This document shows positions 23,595 through 32,201 of a DNA stretch of 52,275 nucleotides, piece by piece; within the stretch, counting starts at the first letter, position 1, and each line of letters starts with the position of its first letter. The stretch is from Chloroflexota bacterium. GTDB lineage: Bacteria; Chloroflexota; Chloroflexia; Thermomicrobiales; UBA6265. The notes under the pieces are model-generated. The model was not told the DNA's origin and did no database searches. It worked only from the letters and a program-made list of their open reading frames with translations. A program made the position numbers and the translations under genes. The DNA lies in NCBI GenBank assembly GCA_023389575.1, contig JAEWEG010000043.1, positions 1-52,275 on the forward strand, given 5' to 3'.

Positions 23595-26234
23595 CTACGT
23601 GCCCGGCGAGAACGACATCGCCTCCCTCACGGCTTCATCCCAAGTGAGCAGTGCCCCAGCCTCGCGAGCACGATCGAACGCTTCGCGTCCAAGGGCATTC
23701 CGAACCTCCGTGACGATGATCTCTTCCAGCGCGGCCATGTGGGGGTCAAGGCGCTCGCCGATCGACTGACGAATGGCACCCGCCGCGCCGTGGAGGCGAG
23801 CGGCCAGCAGTGGATCGCCAAACCGGACGGCGGCGCCCGCGAGCCCAGCAAGCGAACTGGCGGCCCGGCTTCTGTCGCCGAGACTGACGAAGAGGTCGAG
23901 ACTTTCGCGCAATCGCTCCGTCGCCAGGGCGAGGTCCCGGTTCAGGTGAAGGAAGTGATGCCCGAGATTTTGCAGCACCAGGGCTCTGGTCCCCACGTCC
24001 CCCGCGTCCGTGGCAAGCCGCAAGGCCTCCTCGTACAGGTCGGTGGCGCGGTCGGGTTCTCCCAGATGGGCGACGATGCTGCCAAGGTTCGACGTGACGG
24101 TGGCGACATAGCGGTCCATGCCGAGGCGGCGTCCCAGCGCCAGAGCTTCCTCGAACAGGTCGCGGGCCTGGGGAAGGTCCGTTTCCGAAACGAGATGCGC
24201 CACGTTGTTGAGGCAGACCGCGACGCCGCGGTCGTTCCCAATGGACCGGTTGATCGCCAGGGCCTCTTCGCCCAGCGCCCGCGCGCGTTCCGTGTCCCCC
24301 TCGAACCCGGCGATGGTGGACGCGCCATGCAACACCCGGGCACGATCCGCGGCGGGCTCGTTCCCGGCGGCCTCCAGCGACGACGCGAGCCATTGGCCGC
24401 CTTCGAGCCAGTGGCCCCGGATGTACCAGAACCACCAAAGGTTCGCGGACATCGCCAGCGCCTCCTCTGGCTGGTTGTCCAACAGCCAGGCGAGGGCGGC
24501 CCGCAGGTTGTCGTGGTCACTTTCGAGACGGTCCAGCCACCGTTTCTGGTCGGCGCCGAGCAGTTCGGGAAATGCGCGAGCGGCCAGATCCGCGTAATGC
24601 AGCGCATGGCTCCCGCTGACCTCGTGAAGGCGTCCGTTCTCAAGCAGCCGCTCGCGCCCGAATTCGCGGATAGTCTCCAGCATCGTGAACCGCGGCTCTC
24701 CGAGTGTTTCCACCCGGCGCACAAGACTGTGGTCCACCAGTCGTTCAAGACCGCCGAACACATCCAGCGAAGAGTCATCTCCTGGGTTCGCGATGGCTTC
24801 GATCGCCTCGAAATCCGCGCCACCCACGAACACCGACAGGCTCTGGAACAGCCCCTGCTCTCGCGGGTCGAGCAGTTCATGGCTCCAGGAGATCGCGCCG
24901 CGCAAGGTCCGCTGGCGAGCGGGAAGATCACGCGCGCCGTCTTCGAGCAACGGCAATCGCGTGACGAGTCGCTGAAGCAAGGCTCCTGGCGACAGCATGC
25001 GGATGCGGGCGGCCGCAAGTTCGATGGCAAGCGGCAACCCATCGAGACGCATGCATATCTCCGCCGTGGCGGCCGCGTTGGCCTGGTCGAGGGCAAACCC
25101 CGGGGAAACGGCCCGAGCCCGGTCGATGAAGAGGCGAACGCTTTCGTACCCGGCCAGCATCTCCGGGTTGTACGAACGGCCGGGCACGGGGACATCCAGG
25201 GGAGACAACGGGTAGCAGTGTTCGGACCGGAGTTGGAGGCGGATGCGACTTGTCACCAGCACCGCCAGTTGAGGGCAGGTCGCCATCAATCCAGAAATGA
25301 CGGTGGCGGCGTCGGTCACCTGCTCGAAGTTGTCGAGCACCAGCAGGGTGGGACCGGATCGCAGGTGCTCGCCAATGGTGTCCAGGAACGGCGTTCCAGG
25401 GCGAACCGGAACCTGGAGCGCCTGGGCGATGGCGTCCGGCACCAGACCGGGATCGGTGAGGGATTCCAGTTCGATGACGAACACGCCGCCAGGAAAGCGA
25501 TCGACCAGTTCGGCGGCGACCTGGAGGGCCAGCCGAGTTTTCCCGACCCCTCCCGGCCCGGTGAGGGTGACCAGCCTGGCGCCGGTTCCGGTCAGCACGT
25601 CACGCAGGGCGTCCAGATCGGTTTCCCGGCCGATGAACGGGGTTGGTTGCGCGCGGAGATTGCTGGGGCGGGAGTTGAGCGTGCGAAGCGGTGGAAACGA
25701 TGCGCGCAGGCCGGAGCTGCTGGCCTGGTGGATACGCTCGGCGCGATCGAGATCCTTCAGCCGCTGCTCTCCGAGATCGACCAGCGTGATTCCTGGCGGG
25801 AGATGCTCGCGGACCAGTTCCATGCTGGCCTGGGATACGAGGATCTGGTCACCGTGACCCGCCGCGAGGAGACGGCCGAGACGGTTGAGGATGGGAGAGC
25901 GATAGTCGCCGGTGTGATCGGGATCGACCGCGCCGGTGTGGATGGCCATCCGGACCCGAAGCGGTTCTGGAAGCGGCCATGGCTCGGCCTGGAGTTCCCG
26001 CTGGGCGGTGACGGCCGCGAGGAGCGCGTCGGTGGCGGTGGAGAAGGCGATCTGGAACGCATCGCCGATGACCTTGTAGATGGCACCGTTCCTGGTGGCG
26101 ACCGCTGTTCGCAGGATGATGTCGTGCCGGGCGTAGGCGGCCTCCATCCCATGCGGGCAGTCACGCCAGAGGCGAGTGCTCCCCTCGATGTCCGTAAACA
26201 GGAAGGTGACGGTGCCATGTGGAAGAGGTGACAT
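23595..26234 (-). CDS. Class III adenylate/guanylate cyclase-domain, NB-ARC ATPase, TPR regulator
   Basis: 879 residues. An N-terminal class III cyclase domain (about 5-170) has the metal-binding Asp in FLFTDIEGSTRLW and the second in KVIGDAFQIAF. An AAA/NB-ARC domain follows (PFIGRETDLDALRD, Walker A GPGGVGKTRLA, Walker B TLLVLDNFEQV, and the GLPLAIELAAARI helix), then a winged region and TPR repeats (about 560-830). The usual C-terminal LuxR helix-turn-helix is absent. The ATG at 26234 is favoured over a GTG three codons earlier. Such proteins are signal-dependent regulators; without a DNA-binding domain it may act through a partner, perhaps the divergent LuxR protein at 26439. Confidence 0.87.
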   Translation of the reverse strand: MSPLPHGTVTFLFTDIEGSTRLWRDCPHGMEAAYARHDIILRTAVATRNGAIYKVIGDAFQIAFSTATDALLAAVTAQRELQAEPWPLPEPLRVRMAIHTGAVDPDHTGDYRSPILNRLGRLLAAGHGDQILVSQASMELVREHLPPGITLVDLGEQRLKDLDRAERIHQASSSGLRASFPPLRTLNSRPSNLRAQPTPFIGRETDLDALRDVLTGTGARLVTLTGPGGVGKTRLALQVAAELVDRFPGGVFVIELESLTDPGLVPDAIAQALQVPVRPGTPFLDTIGEHLRSGPTLLVLDNFEQVTDAATVISGLMATCPQLAVLVTSRIRLQLRSEHCYPLSPLDVPVPGRSYNPEMLAGYESVRLFIDRARAVSPGFALDQANAAATAEICMRLDGLPLAIELAAARIRMLSPGALLQRLVTRLPLLEDGARDLPARQRTLRGAISWSHELLDPREQGLFQSLSVFVGGADFEAIEAIANPGDDSSLDVFGGLERLVDHSLVRRVETLGEPRFTMLETIREFGRERLLENGRLHEVSGSHALHYADLAARAFPELLGADQKRWLDRLESDHDNLRAALAWLLDNQPEEALAMSANLWWFWYIRGHWLEGGQWLASSLEAAGNEPAADRARVLHGASTIAGFEGDTERARALGEEALAINRSIGNDRGVAVCLNNVAHLVSETDLPQARDLFEEALALGRRLGMDRYVATVTSNLGSIVAHLGEPDRATDLYEEALRLATDAGDVGTRALVLQNLGHHFLHLNRDLALATERLRESLDLFVSLGDRSRAASSLAGLAGAAVRFGDPLLAARLHGAAGAIRQSIGERLDPHMAALEEIIVTEVRNALGREAFDRAREAGALLTWDEAVREAMSFSPGT

Positions 26235-26438
26235 GGTGAGCACCTACCCCAGGTGGGGGGAAGAACATTTATGGGGGACCCAAGAACAGCAGTATAGCGG
26301 ACGCCTAAATGGTGTGCCGTGGAGCACAGGCAAGGCGTGCTGGCCACAACATCGCGGGAATCAAGCTGGTCTTAGGGTGAAAGGGAGGCAAGCTGGAATG
26401 GTTCCCAGCCTGATCGATACCCGAAGGATGAACCGCGA

Positions 26439-27260
26439 ATGGCGGCTGCATACGAAGTGCTCCCCACCAAGACTCTTTGCCCACGTCCTTGCCGTGCTCC
26501 TTCGCACGCTGTCGAGTCCGAGGAGGGGTTCTACCGCGGGGATTCGCGCCGTGACATCGGCGATGCCGCGCGAGGCCGTCCAGTCCAGATGGACCTCCCT
26601 GAAACGCATTCAGACCCGGTGGTCCATCGCCTGAACGTGGCGCGCCTTGAACTTCGAGCGGAACGAACGCTGACGGCGGCCCTGCTTCTGGGGGACTGCC
26701 TTCGGGCGTGCCACCTGGCCGATCACGATCCGTTCCTGAAGGCGTCCCTGTTTGGCTGCGCATGGCTTGCCGCGAATGAGCTGCACGACGCGAGGGCCGC
26801 GGCGCTGCTGGGCGCGATGAACGCGCCGGGCACGGACGTTAGTCCGCCACCGATGGCACAGGGCGACCGCACCTTCATCGCGGCCGTTCGGGAGCGGCTA
26901 GGGGATACGGCCTTTGAGGAAATCCAGCGCGAAGCTGCCGCGAGCGATCGAGATGACCTGGTACGGCGGACACTCGCGTGGCTGGACATGGTTTCCCGGA
27001 CCGACTGCGAACTCGAAACGGGCAAGGAGATCGAGCACGTGGAACGGGAGGAAGAAGATTGCTCGCTAACACGACGAGAGCGCCAGGTGCTGGAACTGCT
27101 GGCCGCTGGAGCGTCGAACCGTGAGATCGCCGCCGAGTTGTACATCAGCCCGCTTACCGCCGGAACCCATATCAAGCACTTGTTTCGGAAGCTCGGCGTT
27201 AGCTCGAGGACCGCGGCGGTCACGGTCGGCTTGCGGGCTGGCCACATCGAACTGCCATAG
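26439..27260 (+). CDS. LuxR-type helix-turn-helix regulator with a short TPR-like tail domain
   Basis: Up to 273 residues. The C-terminus LTRRERQVLELLAAGASNREIAAELYISP-LTAGTHIKHLFRKLG is a LuxR/GerE DNA-binding domain. The region before it (AAALLGAMNAP to RLGDTAFEEIQREAAA) matches the end of large LAL-type or cyclase/NB-ARC regulators, and resembles the last residues of the divergent protein (LHGAAGAIRQSIGERL to ALGREAFDRAREAGA). The start is uncertain: ATG 26439 has a weak SD, and ATG 26589 would remove a low-quality N-terminus. It looks like the detached effector end of such a regulator. Confidence 0.8.
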   Translation: MAAAYEVLPTKTLCPRPCRAPSHAVESEEGFYRGDSRRDIGDAARGRPVQMDLPETHSDPVVHRLNVARLELRAERTLTAALLLGDCLRACHLADHDPFLKASLFGCAWLAANELHDARAAALLGAMNAPGTDVSPPPMAQGDRTFIAAVRERLGDTAFEEIQREAAASDRDDLVRRTLAWLDMVSRTDCELETGKEIEHVEREEEDCSLTRRERQVLELLAAGASNREIAAELYISPLTAGTHIKHLFRKLGVSSRTAAVTVGLRAGHIELP

Positions 27261-27402
27261 GCATGCCCACGAAGCCTGCACATCCTGACCCGCCGAGATT
27301 CGAAGGAAATACCGACAACGCGGTATCGCCGCCGCCATTCGGCGCGAGTTAGTGTCCAGAAGGGGCCCACATACCCAGAGCCATTGAGGAGGGAGCAAGG
27401 GA

Positions 27403-30345
27403 ATGAATCGTACACGGCCACGCTTTAGCCTGATTACGGTGATCTTGTTGACACTGTCGCTCGTGATTCCGTCGCTGTCCCCGCTCCAGGCGCTGGGGCA
27501 GGTCCTGGAGATCACGCCATCGACGGAAGACGCGACGAATGAGCAGCAGGCCGAGAGTGAGGACGTCCCCTCGACGGCCTCCAGCCCCACGGAGTCATCC
27601 GGGAGTCAGGAAACCCCCGGGGAAACGGCGCCGGTTGCGACGAATCCGCCGCCGCCAACCCTGATTCCAGCCACCGAGTTTGACGAGGTGCCCAGCGAGG
27701 CCGAGACCCCACCCGTGGATGACTCCGGCCCAGATGACGTGCCAGAAACCCCGACCGGCACGGGACCAGTCGTCGAGGAAACGGAAGAGCCGGAGCCCGC
27801 GCCACGAGAGGATGATGCCGAGGAAGAGCCGGTGATGGTCGCCAACCTGGCCGCGGCCGAGGGAGGGTTCAGCATCGATGTTTCGGTTCTGGGACTCGCG
27901 TGTGACACCACGGTGTACTTTATCGCCTCCTTCGACAACAGCGCGGGTTTCACCGACGTCGAAACCAATGTGCTGCTTCGCCTGTTCGACAATGAGGCCG
28001 ACTTCCTTGCCGATACAGCGCCACTCGGGCTGCTGGGTGACGCATCCGGCCCGTTGCCACTGCATGAAGGGGTCAATTCATGGTCCGGCCAGTTCTACGC
28101 GACACAGGTGACCAATGCGGACACACTCTACGTGCGGGCTCATACACGCCTGGTCGGGTACAGCCCGGATGGTGAGGTAGGGCGCGTTGAGCAGCGTGAC
28201 AACTGGACAACATCCATGAGTGGATGCGCGGACAAGGCGCCGCCCACCGAGACTCCTCCACCGACTCCCCGAGGAGAGGTGACCGCGTACTCGGTCGACG
28301 ACATTTCATGCCTGCCTGGGGGTGGTGGGAGAATCGCGGGATCGGTGACGATCGCCAATGTTCCGCCCAAGACCGCCTTTTACAACGGGCTGAGGGTGGC
28401 GGTTATCTACGATGCATCATGGTATGGGCACATTGGCGATCGGCTGGATATCCCGCTCGACGAGAAGGGGTTTTCCGGCACGGTTCCCTTCGACCTCGCG
28501 TTCACGGCGGAAACCGTCGACGAAAATCCAGTGGACTCGATCAGACTGGAAGTGCGTCACCATGTCTTTCCTACCTCTGACGGTTTCAACGTCCTCTTCT
28601 CCGAGCAGGTAGACGTCTCCAAATGCGGGGCGGGTGAAACCCCCGCGGAAGAACCGACCGAAGAACCGACCGAAGAGCCGACGGCCCCCATACTGGATGT
28701 CCCAACGATCACCAGCCTGTCGGTCAACATGACAGACGCATGCACCTTCGCGGGCGGCACGGGCACAGTGACGGGAGCCTCGACGCTGAGCCGTGAGGTG
28801 GTGGAGGGGGAGTTGCTCTGGATCAACCTGAGCATCGGTTGGGAGGTGCCTGGCGAAGGCTTCGCCCTGTGGACGAACGCTCACTGGGGCCCCAACAACT
28901 CCGCCTACGACGTTCCGCTGAGCCTGAACGGCCCCTGGTCGGTATCCAACGTGGCCTACGACCCAAACATCGGCGCGCCTGGCGGACGTCCGCGGCCAGA
29001 TGACGCGACCGCGCTGGTGATACGAATGACGGTTGCCAAGCAGGGTGGCCAGAGTGCCGACGAGCGCACGGTGCGAATGCCGCTGGCGGACTGCGGCGGT
29101 GTTCCGGAGGAACCCACGGAAGAGCCCACGCAGGAACCAACAGAGCCAGAAGACATGCCGGAAATCGTGGACTTCGTGGTGGACATCGAAGACGCATGCA
29201 CGTTCCTGGGTGGTAGCGGAACGGTGAGCGGAACGTCGCAGCTTACTGGCTCGCTCAACACCAACACGCAGACAGCGACCATCACCGTGGGATGGGAGCT
29301 GGCTGGGGGAGGCACGGTTCGCTGGGGCGAAGCGTACCAGGGGCCAGCCGAGGGGTACTGGCAAGGACCGTTGAACGTGAACGGCCCGTGGTCGATCACG
29401 ATGCGAGCCTGGGATCCCGAGATCGGCGGAGTGGTCACTGGCGCGGAGCGTCCGGCGGACGCAACGGCATTGTTCGCGAGAATGGACGTGGGCAGATACA
29501 TGCAGCCAGCGGCCGACTCGACCACTGTCAGGTTCCCCCTGAATTCCTGCGGTGAGCCCCAGGAACCGACTGAAGAGCCCACCACGGAGCCAACCCAGGA
29601 ACCCACGGAAGAACCGACCATGGAGCCAACGGAACCGGCGTCGGACGAGGATCAGCCGCTTCCGGTGTCCTTCATCCTCTGCGGCACCCCTGATTGCGCT
29701 CCGCCGCACAACACCGCGGCTGACGGATACACCGTCTCGTGGACGGTGACACCTCCCAACGGCAATGATCGGGCCGGTATCCTGTCGTTCTTCGCGGTGC
29801 AGACGGCCGAACCATTCACCATCAGCGCCGTGCTACAGGATGGCGTTGCCGTGGCGCAAACCCACCCGCTACCAGCGGGGGACTATGAGATATGCCTCAA
29901 TCCCATCCTCATGGGGCCAGGCGGATCGACCATCCGGATCGCGAGTGGTGCGCTTTGCGAGACGCGAGGTCATGGCGCGGGTGACAACGATGAAGTGCCT
30001 GGCGTGAGCTTCAGCGTGGTCGTGATCGGCGCGCCGGATGTCACACCGGGGCCGCCAACCGGCGAAGAGCCAGGTCCCGCCACGCCACCAAACGATGGCG
30101 AGCCTGGAACACCCGGAGAGGCTGATTCGTACGACGACCGGCCGAGCGTGATTCCGCCCAGTGCCAGGACGAGCGACCGCTCGACGGACACACCTGAGAG
30201 CAACGTGACCACCGCCTTGCCAGTCACCGGAGCGGGACATGCCCCGCCATCCGCCTCGCCCGCGTGGGCGTTGATGATGGTGGCGGTGATGCTCCTCGCG
30301 ACAAGCGTTGGAGTCCACCGAAGATCACGGCGGTACTTGACGTAA
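27403..30345 (+). CDS. Large secreted surface protein with tandem beta domains and LPXTG-type sorting signal
   Basis: 980 residues. A signal peptide (RFSLITVILLTLSLVIPSLS) is followed by a Pro/Glu/Thr/Ser-rich stalk (to about 150) and five beta-rich domains of 110-130 residues. These begin near 155, 291, 433, 585 and 753. The third and fourth are clear tandem copies (DACTFAGGTGTVTGAS and DACTFLGGSGTVSGTS), each ending in a Cys. EPTEEPT linkers separate them. The C-terminus has LPVTG (939-943), a hydrophobic helix and RRSRR, a sortase sorting signal, so the protein is probably wall- or surface-anchored in a monoderm cell. No sortase gene is in the window. ATG 27403 follows GGAGG by 10 bases; a terminator follows the stop. 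Confidence 0.85.
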   Translation: MNRTRPRFSLITVILLTLSLVIPSLSPLQALGQVLEITPSTEDATNEQQAESEDVPSTASSPTESSGSQETPGETAPVATNPPPPTLIPATEFDEVPSEAETPPVDDSGPDDVPETPTGTGPVVEETEEPEPAPREDDAEEEPVMVANLAAAEGGFSIDVSVLGLACDTTVYFIASFDNSAGFTDVETNVLLRLFDNEADFLADTAPLGLLGDASGPLPLHEGVNSWSGQFYATQVTNADTLYVRAHTRLVGYSPDGEVGRVEQRDNWTTSMSGCADKAPPTETPPPTPRGEVTAYSVDDISCLPGGGGRIAGSVTIANVPPKTAFYNGLRVAVIYDASWYGHIGDRLDIPLDEKGFSGTVPFDLAFTAETVDENPVDSIRLEVRHHVFPTSDGFNVLFSEQVDVSKCGAGETPAEEPTEEPTEEPTAPILDVPTITSLSVNMTDACTFAGGTGTVTGASTLSREVVEGELLWINLSIGWEVPGEGFALWTNAHWGPNNSAYDVPLSLNGPWSVSNVAYDPNIGAPGGRPRPDDATALVIRMTVAKQGGQSADERTVRMPLADCGGVPEEPTEEPTQEPTEPEDMPEIVDFVVDIEDACTFLGGSGTVSGTSQLTGSLNTNTQTATITVGWELAGGGTVRWGEAYQGPAEGYWQGPLNVNGPWSITMRAWDPEIGGVVTGAERPADATALFARMDVGRYMQPAADSTTVRFPLNSCGEPQEPTEEPTTEPTQEPTEEPTMEPTEPASDEDQPLPVSFILCGTPDCAPPHNTAADGYTVSWTVTPPNGNDRAGILSFFAVQTAEPFTISAVLQDGVAVAQTHPLPAGDYEICLNPILMGPGGSTIRIASGALCETRGHGAGDNDEVPGVSFSVVVIGAPDVTPGPPTGEEPGPATPPNDGEPGTPGEADSYDDRPSVIPPSARTSDRSTDTPESNVTTALPVTGAGHAPPSASPAWALMMVAVMLLATSVGVHRRSRRYLT
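28648..28683 (+). repeat. Coding tandem repeat, EEPT linker 1
   Basis: Three 12-base units encode EEPT three times (residues 416-427), joining two extracellular domains of the LPXTG protein. Confidence 0.85.
29107..29142 (+). repeat. Coding tandem repeat, EEPT linker 2
   Basis: Degenerate 12-base units encode EEPTEEPTQEPT between the two clearest tandem domains. Confidence 0.8.
29560..29637 (+). repeat. Coding tandem repeat, QEPT/EEPT/MEPT linker 3
   Basis: Seventy-eight bases of degenerate 12-base units encode alternating QEPT, EEPT, TEPT and MEPT, before the last extracellular domain. Length variation between strains would be expected. Confidence 0.8.
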
Positions 30346-30349
30346 AAGC

Positions 30350-30381
30350 AAAGGCCCGGAGACGAATGCCTCCGGGCCTTT
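30350..30381. terminator. Bidirectional intrinsic terminator
   Basis: AAAGGCCCGGAG (30350-30361) pairs perfectly with CTCCGGGCCTTT (30370-30381), with an 8-base loop. It lies 5 bases after the LPXTG gene and 24 bases beyond the convergent gene stop at 30405. Confidence 0.85.
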
Positions 30382-30404
30382 CCAATGGTCGTCGGGAGAC
30401 CGGA

Positions 30405-30836
30405 TTATCCGTCGACGAAGCCGGTGTCGGCGCCCGCCGCGAGGGCTTCGAGCTCCGCGTTCGAAATCCGCTTGCCATCGGCCAGGGCGTAGCCGGGAGT
30501 GGGCCGGACGGGCGTGCGGAGGGCGGGATCGGCCTTGCGCATCTCTTCATACGACGAGACCGCCTGTTCGAACCGGGCCGGGTCGGTGGGATCGCCATCG
30601 AAGTTCTCGAAGACACCCATGACGCGCTGGGAAGTGCCGTACTCCGCAAGGGGACGACGGACCTCGCCGACGGGCATGGCGACAGGCAGTTCGCCGTGTT
30701 CCGGCACGGATGACCTGTCGGGCACCTGACCAGGAATCTGTGGGGAGCGAACGGCGCCCGGTGCCTGCGGGGAGGGGGTGCGCCCCGCTACAACAGGATC
30801 GCCCGGCCGGGCTGCTCGCTTCAGGAAAAAGGCCAT
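30405..30836 (-). CDS. Small hypothetical protein
   Basis: 143 residues from ATG 30836 (GGAG 9 bases upstream). Sequence begins MAFFLKRAARPG, followed by a Pro-rich region (TPSPQAPGAVRSPQIPGQVP) and a more ordered C-terminal half (QRVMGVFENFDGDPTDPARFEQAVSSYEEMRKADP to LADGKRISNAELEALAAG). No signal peptide or TM helix. I do not recognise it; the C-terminal half looks helical and acidic. Codon pattern and the shared terminator support it. Confidence 0.6.
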   Translation of the reverse strand: MAFFLKRAARPGDPVVAGRTPSPQAPGAVRSPQIPGQVPDRSSVPEHGELPVAMPVGEVRRPLAEYGTSQRVMGVFENFDGDPTDPARFEQAVSSYEEMRKADPALRTPVRPTPGYALADGKRISNAELEALAAGADTGFVDG

Positions 30837-30947
30837 GTTCAATCACTCCGCGAAGAGGCTGGGTACCGCCGGGCACGAAAACGCCCGCAATCTCCCAGAA
30901 GTTTACCAGCAGGCGCGCGGGAGAGGCGGCATGGTGTGGCGGATACT

Positions 30948-31604
30948 TCAGGACGCGACAACGCCCTCGAGAATGGCCGCGATTTCGGTGGGGCGGCTGA
31001 GCGCCGAGCAGTGGCCGGAATCGACCTCCAGCGGGGTCACGCCGAGCCGGTCGGTGGCCACCTTCCGCAACCAGGACGCGGGGAAAAGTCGGTCGTTACG
31101 ACCGATCACGCAGGTGATGGGCACCTCTGGCCAAGCCATCAGCGGCCACGGTTCGTTCCAGGTCGTGCCGGACTGGTTGCGTCCCCGGGAGAGCGCCTCG
31201 TTCCCCAGTTCCTCCGGGATATCGTGGTAGAAGAGCGCCAGATCCGAGGAGTCTTCCTGAGGCTCCTGCTCGTAGCCGGTGTTGGCGAACATCTGCTCGG
31301 CCGATTCTCCCGGCTGGGGAATCATGGGAGACAGCAGGACAAGATGGGTGGCTGGCAGGCGGTCGCAGACGATGGGGGCGGTGTACCCGCCAAACGACAT
31401 GCCAGCCACGACCAGGTCCTGGCCGGCACGGTCGCCGATGGCGTCGACAACCGTGCCGGCGTAGTCGCTGAAGGTGGCCGCGTCGTTGTCGATCGGCAGG
31501 TCTGGCGCGACGACCTCATGACCGCGGTCGCGCAACTCACGCTCGACGAGGTGCCAGTACCAACCGACATCGCCGGCGCCGTGGATGAGGGCGAATGTAG
31601 CCAT
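30948..31604 (-). CDS. Alpha/beta hydrolase
   Basis: 218 residues from ATG 31604, with AAGGAG 9 bases upstream. MATFALIHGAGDVGWYWHLVERELRDRGHEVVAPDLP is the standard start with the oxyanion HGAG. The nucleophile elbow is GMSFGG, the acid Asp is in CVIGRNDRLFP and the catalytic His in DSGHCSALSRP. Small cytoplasmic esterase or hydrolase; substrate unknown. An upstream extension of the frame is not supported, because it runs through the next gene region. Same strand as the DUF2277 gene 58 bases upstream. Confidence 0.9.
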   Translation of the reverse strand: MATFALIHGAGDVGWYWHLVERELRDRGHEVVAPDLPIDNDAATFSDYAGTVVDAIGDRAGQDLVVAGMSFGGYTAPIVCDRLPATHLVLLSPMIPQPGESAEQMFANTGYEQEPQEDSSDLALFYHDIPEELGNEALSRGRNQSGTTWNEPWPLMAWPEVPITCVIGRNDRLFPASWLRKVATDRLGVTPLEVDSGHCSALSRPTEIAAILEGVVAS

Positions 31605-31662
31605 GGCGAGGAACTCCTTGAGTGAAGACGGAAGGGCATGAAGGAGATGGAAGGACGAATGG

Positions 31663-31935
31663 TCAGGCCTGGCTGAAGCGACGGGCGGACCGGGCCCGGG
31701 CCTTCGCCGCCTCGACCTCGCGGTTGCGGGGCTCGGCGGTAGTTTCCAGTTGCTGGAGCAGGCGGTGAGCGATCTCGGAGATATCGGCGACGGCGGCGTT
31801 GAAGGCAGCCTCGTTGGCTTGCGATGGCTTCGTGAACCCGCTGATCTTGCGCACGAACTGGAGGGCGGCGGCTTCGATTTCAAGCTCGGTGGCGGGTGGC
31901 TCGAAGTTGAAAAGCGGGCGAATGTTACGGCACAT
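31663..31935 (-). CDS. DUF2277 family protein
   Basis: 90 residues from ATG 31935, with GGGAG 7 bases upstream. The sequence MCRNIRPLFNFEPPAT, then ALQFVRKISGFTKPSQANEAAF and EVEAAKARARSARRF, follows the DUF2277 pattern along its whole length. Function is unknown in the family. It is small, soluble and helical. Likely co-transcribed with the alpha/beta hydrolase gene downstream. Confidence 0.92.
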   Translation of the reverse strand: MCRNIRPLFNFEPPATELEIEAAALQFVRKISGFTKPSQANEAAFNAAVADISEIAHRLLQQLETTAEPRNREVEAAKARARSARRFSQA

Positions 31936-32078
31936 ACCTGGCTCCCTGGAGTGGGGTCCTGGCCACGGGAAAGCGCGCGGCGCGGACCTGGTCGACGATT
32001 CCATTCTGCGTGCGGTGGTCAAGACTGGGCTTCTTTTCACTTGCGGCCCGAAAGGGCTCCCACCCGGAAAGGTGGGTA

Positions 32079-32107
32079 TTGTGAATTTCCTCACTATTCG
32101 ATATGGT
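32079..32107 (+). promoter_or_regulatory. Candidate sigma-70 promoter for the NDH-2 gene
   Basis: TTGTGA (32079-32084), a 17-base spacer and TATGGT (32102-32107) lie about 95 bases before the NDH-2 start. A small hairpin, CCCACC-cggaaa-GGTGGG (32059-32076), precedes it. Confidence 0.5.
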
Positions 32108-32201
32108 GGGAGAAAGCGGACAATGAGGTCCGCGGAATGCACGTCCGGCCATGGATTTGCTGGGGTCGAACCGGAAACCGGGCGGGCAAAGGGCAATGAC
32201 C

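Noticed and set aside
23469..26231. A 920-codon open frame antisense to the cyclase/NB-ARC gene
   Set aside because: Shadow of the opposite strand; the minus-strand product has clear domains and an intact start, while the antisense product has none.
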